From Natrinema sp. SYSU A 869 (lineage in GTDB: Archaea; Halobacteriota; Halobacteria; Halobacteriales; Natrialbaceae): a DNA stretch of 64,000 nucleotides. This document shows positions 59,117-64,000 of this stretch, piece after piece. Made by a program: the position numbers and the translations under genes. How positions within the stretch are numbered: the stretch's first letter is position 1; the number at the start of each line of letters is the position of its first letter. The DNA lies in assembly GCF_019879105.1 (NCBI RefSeq), contig NZ_CP082249.1, positions 2,418,001 through 2,482,000 of the forward strand, given 5' to 3'. The notes beneath the pieces are model-generated. The model ran no database searches and had not been told where the DNA came from. It saw only the letters and a list, made by a program, of their open reading frames with translations.

Positions 59117-60840
59117 GGCACCTCGAGGTCGTGTTCGACGAGCACTTTCGGATGGACCTCGCCGATGACACCGACTTCCTCGCCGTCAATGACGATCGCC
59201 GCGGTTCGACCCGAAATGAAGGTCGGGTGGTCGGTCGGCGGCGTCTCGATATCGACGTCGAAGTTGCGAGTGAGTGTCTGTAGCCGCGCTTTGGCGTCCT
59301 CGTAGCCGGCCTCGTGGTGGGCGAGGACGGCTCCGACGCGGCGGCCCTCCGCGACGCCGGTGTTCTCCGACTCATCGACCTCGGCCGCGAAGCCAATTTC
59401 GGCGAGGTTCTGGGGATACGATCGGTGAGTGTTCCGCTCGAGGACCATCAGCAGCGAGGGCATGAGCCAGGTCCGCAGCATGGTAAAGTCCTCGCTGTAG
59501 GGCTCTTTGATGGTCGCCGGCTCGCCGGCCCCGTAGACATCGTCACCGGGGGACACGTTGAGGCGGTCGTAGTTCTCCCCCTCGCTGATCATGTGGAAGT
59601 TCAGCAGGTCCTCGAAGCCCAGCCCGACGAGTTGCGTGCGGGCGGCGTTCTCGAGTCGAGAGCGCTCGTGGCGGCCACCGACGGTCCCCACGTCGGGGTA
59701 GCGCGGCTCAAGTTCGTTGAAGCCGTACGCTCGCCCGAGATCGTCGATGACGTCCAACGGGTGGAGTACGTCGACGCGGTAGGGCGGGATCGTCACCTCG
59801 TAGACCAAGTTTCCGTCCTCGTTCTCCTCCTTTTCGGCCGCGAGCCCCGATCGCTCCGCGAGGTCGAGTACCTCGTCGGGGTCGAGCCCGATCCCGAGGA
59901 TGGTCTCGATGCGGTCGTGGGCGACCGTCTTCGTCTTCATCGAGAGGTCGGGCCGGATGAGTTCGTGTCCGCCGAGCTGCGTCCGGCTCCCGTCCAAGTC
60001 CACGTTCGCGGACTCGCTATCCGGGTATTCGACCCGCACCTCCTCGATCGTGGCTCCGCGGGCCGACAGCGCATAGCAGACGATGTTTAGCATCTTGTCG
60101 ATCGTCCACTGGTCGGTGCCGGTCATCTCGACGAACAGGTCTCTCGAGTCCGTCGAGACCTCGGTCCGCCGGCCATTAATGACAGGCGGGAACGAGAACA
60201 GTCCGATACTGTCGTAGATCGACGGATACCGTTCGTACTCGCTGACGAGGTCCGCGTAGGTTTGGCCCGTCTGGTGGTCCTCGAGCACGTCGGCCGGCGT
60301 CATCTCCTGATCGGAATCGAGGGGGACGAACCGGTCCTCGTCGGGTTCGACGCCGACGTACTGGATCGTCGGGTTGCCCTCCGTTACAGCAGTCCCCTTC
60401 AGCATTGTCAGGTCGTGAATCCCGATCGCGCCCTTCGCGCGCTTGCGACCCATCGTCGCGTGGAGCTTCTCCTGTAACTGGATGATCGACTCGAGACTCT
60501 CCTCGTCCAGATCCACGTCGCGGACGACCGCGCCCGTGACGTACGGCCGCTCGTCCGGAACTGACTCGTCGACCTCGATGGTCCACTCGGGAGAGTTCGG
60601 TGAGGGAACGTGGACGCCCCGTGCGTCGCCGTACTGATACCGCATCGAGCGGGCGACGCCCTCGACGGAGAGCCGGTCGAGCCGGTCCGGTGCGAACTCG
60701 AGTTCGAACGCGCCGTCCTCGGTGCGCCCCTCGAACTCGAGGCCGAGCCCGAACAGGTCCTCCTGTAGCTCTTCGTCGCTCTTCTCATCGTGACCGGTCA
60801 GATCTCGCAGTTCGTCGGGATCGATATCGACAGTGGGCAT
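59077..60840 (-). CDS. pheT: Phenylalanyl-tRNA synthetase beta subunit
   Basis: 587 residues of the short archaeal/eukaryotic PheT type (no C-terminal anticodon-binding domain). It begins MPTVDIDPDELRDLTGHD and contains 'DLTMLKGTAVTEGNPTIQY', 'FSFPPVINGRRTEVSTDSRDLFVEMTGTDQ' (B3/4 editing region) and 'PYRVDVLHPLDVIDDLGRAYGFNEL' (B5). The start overlaps the pheS stop by one base, so the subunits are coupled. The two form the alpha2-beta2 enzyme that charges tRNA-Phe. Confidence 0.96.
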   Translation of the reverse strand: MPTVDIDPDELRDLTGHDEKSDEELQEDLFGLGLEFEGRTEDGAFELEFAPDRLDRLSVEGVARSMRYQYGDARGVHVPSPNSPEWTIEVDESVPDERPYVTGAVVRDVDLDEESLESIIQLQEKLHATMGRKRAKGAIGIHDLTMLKGTAVTEGNPTIQYVGVEPDEDRFVPLDSDQEMTPADVLEDHQTGQTYADLVSEYERYPSIYDSIGLFSFPPVINGRRTEVSTDSRDLFVEMTGTDQWTIDKMLNIVCYALSARGATIEEVRVEYPDSESANVDLDGSRTQLGGHELIRPDLSMKTKTVAHDRIETILGIGLDPDEVLDLAERSGLAAEKEENEDGNLVYEVTIPPYRVDVLHPLDVIDDLGRAYGFNELEPRYPDVGTVGGRHERSRLENAARTQLVGLGFEDLLNFHMISEGENYDRLNVSPGDDVYGAGEPATIKEPYSEDFTMLRTWLMPSLLMVLERNTHRSYPQNLAEIGFAAEVDESENTGVAEGRRVGAVLAHHEAGYEDAKARLQTLTRNFDVDIETPPTDHPTFISGRTAAIVIDGEEVGVIGEVHPKVLVEHDLEVPVSAFEFDLEALR

Positions 60841-62366
60841 CAGTAGGTCACCTCCGTTTCGCGCAGCAGGTCGAGGTCACACAACGTCCCGTGGATGTCT
60901 CGAATGTCCTCGAAGCCATACATCAGCATGAGCAGTCGCTCTAAGGCCAGTCCCCAGGCCATCACGTCGCACTCCACGCCGAGGGGCTCGAGCATCTCCT
61001 CGCGGAAGATGCCCGAATTGCCAATCTCGACGAGCTCGCCGGTCGTTGGGTGGGTGCCGAACAGCTCGAAACTCGGCTCCGTGTAGGGGTTGTAGTGGGG
61101 CTTGAACTGGATGTCCGTGATCCCGAACTGGGCGTAGAACTCCTCGAAGGTGCCCATCAGATCGCGCACCGAGAGGTCCTCGGCCATCACCCAGCCCTCG
61201 ATCTGGAAGAACTCGAGCAGGTGCGTCGGATCGAGCGTGTCGTTGCGGTAGACCTTTTCGACGCTGAAGTACCGCTGTGGCGGCTCGAGGTCACCGACTT
61301 CCTCGCCCGAGAGGTAGCGCGTCGATAGCGAGGTGGTGTGCCCGCGCAGCGCGAGCGCCCTGGCGAAGTCCTCGTCCCACGGGGAGTGATAGCCTTCGCC
61401 GTCCTCGCCGACGCCCTCGCGGTGAGCGCGCTCGACGCGGTCGACAAGGTCCTCGGGGAGTTCGTCGATGTGGGTCGGCTGCTCGAGGGCGAACCGGTCC
61501 CAGTGCGTCCGCGCGGGATGGTCCTGAGGCATGAACAGGCAGTCGTTGATCCAGAAGTCCGCGTCGACGTGGGGGCCGTCCATCTCCTGGAACCCCATCC
61601 CGACGAGGGTATCTTTGACGCGCTCGGCAGTCTGGCGCAGGATATGGACCTTGCCGCCCTCGAACTGTTCTGCATCGGCCTCGACGTTGTACTCCGCGAA
61701 TTCGACGTCTTCCCACTCGCCGCTCGTGAGCAGTTCGGGCGTGACCTCGCCGACAGTCTCGGCGGTCTCGATGCCTGCCATCAGTTCTGTGACGGCGCGC
61801 TCGGTCAGCGTCACCTCGCGGACCGTCGACTCGTGTCGGTCGAGGAGTCCGCGGCGCTCGAGGGACTCGAGCGTCTCCGCGTCCACGTCGACGCTGTCGA
61901 CCGGTGCGTCGTCGACGTCGGCAAGCGCCTCGAGCGCGTTCGCCTCCGCGTCGGCATCCGGGTCCGCGTCCGGATCGGCTGTGATCTCGCCGCTATCGAT
62001 CACGCCGTAGCCCTTGCGCGCGTAGTTCGAGAGCGCGATGTCGACCGCACCGCCTTCGAGTCCCGACGCGCCGATGACCTGCCCCATCGAAACGGGGTCG
62101 GCGTCGGCACCGGCCTCGAGAGCGGCCTCGTAGAGCCGAATCTCGGGTAGTCTCTCCGCAACGTAGTCACGCCCCTCGTCGGTGAGCGCGACCGTTTCAT
62201 CGACACGTTCGCTGACGGCGACCAGCCCCTTGTCCTCGAGCTCGAAGACGGCCCCAGTGACGGTTTCGGGCGGGAGGTCGGTCGCCGCGGCGAGGGCGTC
62301 GACGGACGTTGCCTCGTCCGCATTCGCGGCCTCTACGACCGCGACCTGTTGTGCTGGAAGTTGCAT
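60840..62366 (-). CDS. pheS: Phenylalanyl-tRNA synthetase alpha subunit
   Basis: 508 residues. The N-terminal third is a set of small winged-helix DNA-binding-like folds ('DALAAATDLPPETVTGAVFELEDKGLVAV'), typical of archaeal/eukaryotic PheS. The class II core has motif 2 'RYFSVEKVYRNDTLDPTHLLEFFQIEGWVM' and motif 3 'MAWGLALERLLMLMYGFEDIRDIHG'. A Pro/Asp-Ala-Asp repeat lies near 130 ('DPDADPDADAEANA'). It makes phenylalanyl-adenylate. It precedes pheT in the same operon. Confidence 0.96.
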   Translation of the reverse strand: MQLPAQQVAVVEAANADEATSVDALAAATDLPPETVTGAVFELEDKGLVAVSERVDETVALTDEGRDYVAERLPEIRLYEAALEAGADADPVSMGQVIGASGLEGGAVDIALSNYARKGYGVIDSGEITADPDADPDADAEANALEALADVDDAPVDSVDVDAETLESLERRGLLDRHESTVREVTLTERAVTELMAGIETAETVGEVTPELLTSGEWEDVEFAEYNVEADAEQFEGGKVHILRQTAERVKDTLVGMGFQEMDGPHVDADFWINDCLFMPQDHPARTHWDRFALEQPTHIDELPEDLVDRVERAHREGVGEDGEGYHSPWDEDFARALALRGHTTSLSTRYLSGEEVGDLEPPQRYFSVEKVYRNDTLDPTHLLEFFQIEGWVMAEDLSVRDLMGTFEEFYAQFGITDIQFKPHYNPYTEPSFELFGTHPTTGELVEIGNSGIFREEMLEPLGVECDVMAWGLALERLLMLMYGFEDIRDIHGTLCDLDLLRETEVTY

Positions 62367-62720
62367 TCGCTTATCTGCATTGCCGTGGGTCGGTCAGTTA
62401 GCGGTTCCGACTCCGGTCGACGTCGACTCTCGACTATCTCCGCGACTGGGCGTCACGATGTCCGCGAACCGAACGCGGACGGCTCTCGAGCCGACGATAC
62501 TGCACGGACGGTTTCGCCGCGAGCGACCGAATCGGTCGCTCCCGGGTCCACCGGCCCGGACTCACCGGGCGAAGAAGAAGCCGAATCCCGACCGCTGGCG
62601 CTGTGGCTGAGTATCGACACTGGCACGGACGTGGGATTCGGGTGCCATACTCGGTGGCACTCGCGAGTCGACTAAAAACGTTGTGATACGTCTCACCACA
62701 CCACTACCGACGACCGCCGC
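62367..62720. other. Intergenic region upstream of pheST
   Basis: 354 bp, GC-rich, between pheS and the gene at 62721, both on the minus strand. It must contain the pheST promoter, but no clear TATA box is seen near 62390-62400. No credible coding frame, RNA gene or repeat was found; the frames present on the plus strand have biased composition. Confidence 0.35.
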
Positions 62721-64000
62721 CTATCCCTCGGACACCCGCGTCGTCTCGAGCGAGCCGCTATCGACCCACTCGAAGCCGGACTGTTCGGCGGTCGCGGTCG
62801 TCTCGGGGACCTCCACGGGCGCACACCCGTCGGCGAACTCGATGCGCGTCTCCGCGGACTCGGTGGCCGGCAGTTCCGGAAGGAAGTCGTCGTCCTCGAG
62901 TAGCCCGCGGACGGAGACGGTCCCGCCTGCGTCGAGCGCCGCGCCGAGCGCGCGGTACCGGTCGTCGTCGGCCTGTGGGTCGAGGTCCGTACCGAACGAG
63001 TCGTTGCTGACCCGTGCTCTTTGGCTGGTCCCCGAGAGTGTCCCGAACCCATCCGAATTCGTCTCGTCTTCGTCCGCGCTCGTCGCTCGATCCTCGCGAC
63101 TCGAGTCGTCCGCCGGTCCCGAGTCGCCGCGGTCACCCGTTGCGGAGTCGCGCTCTGCGGAGCGGTCTGAATCCTCATTGTGACGCCGCGACACGTCAGG
63201 CGAACCCCGAAGTTCGAATCCGTTGATCTCGCTCGCGGGCGCTGTCGTGGTCGATCGTTCCGAGGTGGCCGTCGACGCCGAGCCGGTCGTCGCGTCGCTC
63301 GAGAACTCCGCGGACGATGCCGTCGAATCTGATTCTGATTCCGGTCGCGCGGACGGTTCAGCTTCGTCGATGAGTGTGCCGATGTCGGATGTCGGTTCGC
63401 TCGGTCGACGCGTGTGCCCCTCGAGCGCCCACGGCGGCCACGGATCGTCGGCATCAGTGCCGGCTCCGATGTCGATCTGCCCGTCCGATTCGTCGCCGGC
63501 AGTGGGGACGTACGCTGCGAGTCCGTGCTCCGGAAGCAAGGGTCGATCGACGACCTCGATTCGCTGGCCGTAGCGATCGCGGAGTCGCTCGAGTTCGCTC
63601 CGTTCGACCAGTGCAGCGCGCCAGCGGTCAACGCCCGACGAAAGGAGGACGAACCGCGCGTCGGTTCCCGAAAGGATCGCGTCGTCGATCGTCCGGAGGA
63701 CGGCCGGGAGGTTGTCGGTCCCGAGCGGCGTCTCGGGAGAGGTGATCGTCGCCTCCCGTACTCGGCTGCGGGGATCCGTCGCAGTCAGTGCCAGCCCGTC
63801 TCGCGTAGCCGAGACCTCGAGCGACCAGCCGATCGCCTCGAAGACAGCCACGAGTTCGGACTCGAGGTCGGCCCGCGAGTATCGGGCCGCACACGCGAGG
63901 CCGCGGTCGCTCTGTGCAATCGTCCGGCGGAGCACCGTTGTCCGATCGACGCCCGTCGCGAGCGTGTTGGCCAGCGCCGCCTCGAGAGTGTCGTCACCGG
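62721..64000 (-). CDS. Haloarchaeal protein of unknown function, N-terminus outside window
   Basis: The frame is open to base 64000 and the true start lies beyond it. The visible 426 residues begin 'DDTLEAALANTLATGVDRTTVLRRTIAQSDRG'. An N-terminal alpha/beta domain ('FEAIGWSLEVSATRDGLALTATDPRSRVREATITSP', 'DDAILSGTDARFVLLSSGVDRWRAALVERSELERLRDRYG') is followed by a long Ser/Asp/Glu/Thr-rich low-complexity region (about residues 200-330) and a short C-terminal acidic domain. No family is recognised. The disordered acidic middle suggests a linker between two folded parts. Confidence 0.65.
   Translation of the reverse strand, partial: GDDTLEAALANTLATGVDRTTVLRRTIAQSDRGLACAARYSRADLESELVAVFEAIGWSLEVSATRDGLALTATDPRSRVREATITSPETPLGTDNLPAVLRTIDDAILSGTDARFVLLSSGVDRWRAALVERSELERLRDRYGQRIEVVDRPLLPEHGLAAYVPTAGDESDGQIDIGAGTDADDPWPPWALEGHTRRPSEPTSDIGTLIDEAEPSARPESESDSTASSAEFSSDATTGSASTATSERSTTTAPASEINGFELRGSPDVSRRHNEDSDRSAERDSATGDRGDSGPADDSSREDRATSADEDETNSDGFGTLSGTSQRARVSNDSFGTDLDPQADDDRYRALGAALDAGGTVSVRGLLEDDDFLPELPATESAETRIEFADGCAPVEVPETTATAEQSGFEWVDSGSLETTRVSEG

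Overview
The window is chromosomal DNA of a haloarchaeon (class Halobacteria). The signs are high GC, very acidic proteins, twin-arginine lipoproteins, TATA boxes about 25-35 nt before start codons (many transcripts probably leaderless), and archaeal core genes: an Orc1/Cdc6 C-terminus, thermosome, aIF1, RIO1, a Dim2-like KH protein, archaeal TrpRS and PheST, and chromosomal protein MC1. Bacterial-type DNA repair (uvrB, uvrC, NAD-dependent ligA) and a bacterial-type LeuRS sit among them, as is usual in this class. The genus cannot be fixed from the sequence alone.

Layout. 1-6346: end of orc1/cdc6, a saccharopine-dehydrogenase-like enzyme, a membrane TrkA-C protein, two DUF2267 paralogues and uvrB. 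6350-9661: an island with gene debris, a broken polymorphic-toxin gene, its AT-richer C-terminal toxin part and a tightly coupled immunity gene. 9848-17600: a frameshifted ArsP_2-type exporter with a palindromic operator, an NrfD-like quinone-site protein, two tandem GNATs, aIF1, a DUF192 lipoprotein and uvrC. 17726-23803: an ABC-2 exporter, an ArsA/Get3 ATPase, microproteins and ligA. 23898-26177: two [2Fe-2S] ferredoxins around a selenium-binding protein/methanethiol oxidase. 26357-38643: RIO1, a nucleotidase lipoprotein, trpS, a large permease-like protein, a phosphoesterase, a KH protein, a FIST sensor, a histidine kinase and the thermosome with a long hairpin after it. 39113-46580: a methyltransferase, an ornithine cyclodeaminase homologue, a sugar MFS transporter, DUF2071 and a rhodopsin/transducer operon. 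46887-64000: leuS, a nuclease-like frameshifted gene, SDR, Hsp20, Bcp, a tRNA-His-like gene, pheA, a NarK-like transporter, MC1, an AbrB-like protein, a large M14 carboxypeptidase, pheT-pheS, and a partial gene leaving the window.

The strongest novelty candidate is the operon at 43564-46580. A canonical two-TM Htr-like transducer overlaps by 4 bp a seven-helix sensory-rhodopsin homologue whose retinal-binding lysine is an arginine (R206) and whose retinal pocket has further changes. This suggests a transducer partner that does not use a retinal Schiff base. Second is the archaeal polymorphic toxin/immunity locus (6752-9661).

A technical caution affects many calls. Several genes are broken by a single missing base, and five of the breaks lie in G4/C4 runs (10303, 21007, 25148, 39382, 54345). 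These may be homopolymer under-calls rather than real pseudogenes. No CRISPR array, insertion sequence, rRNA or replication origin was seen.
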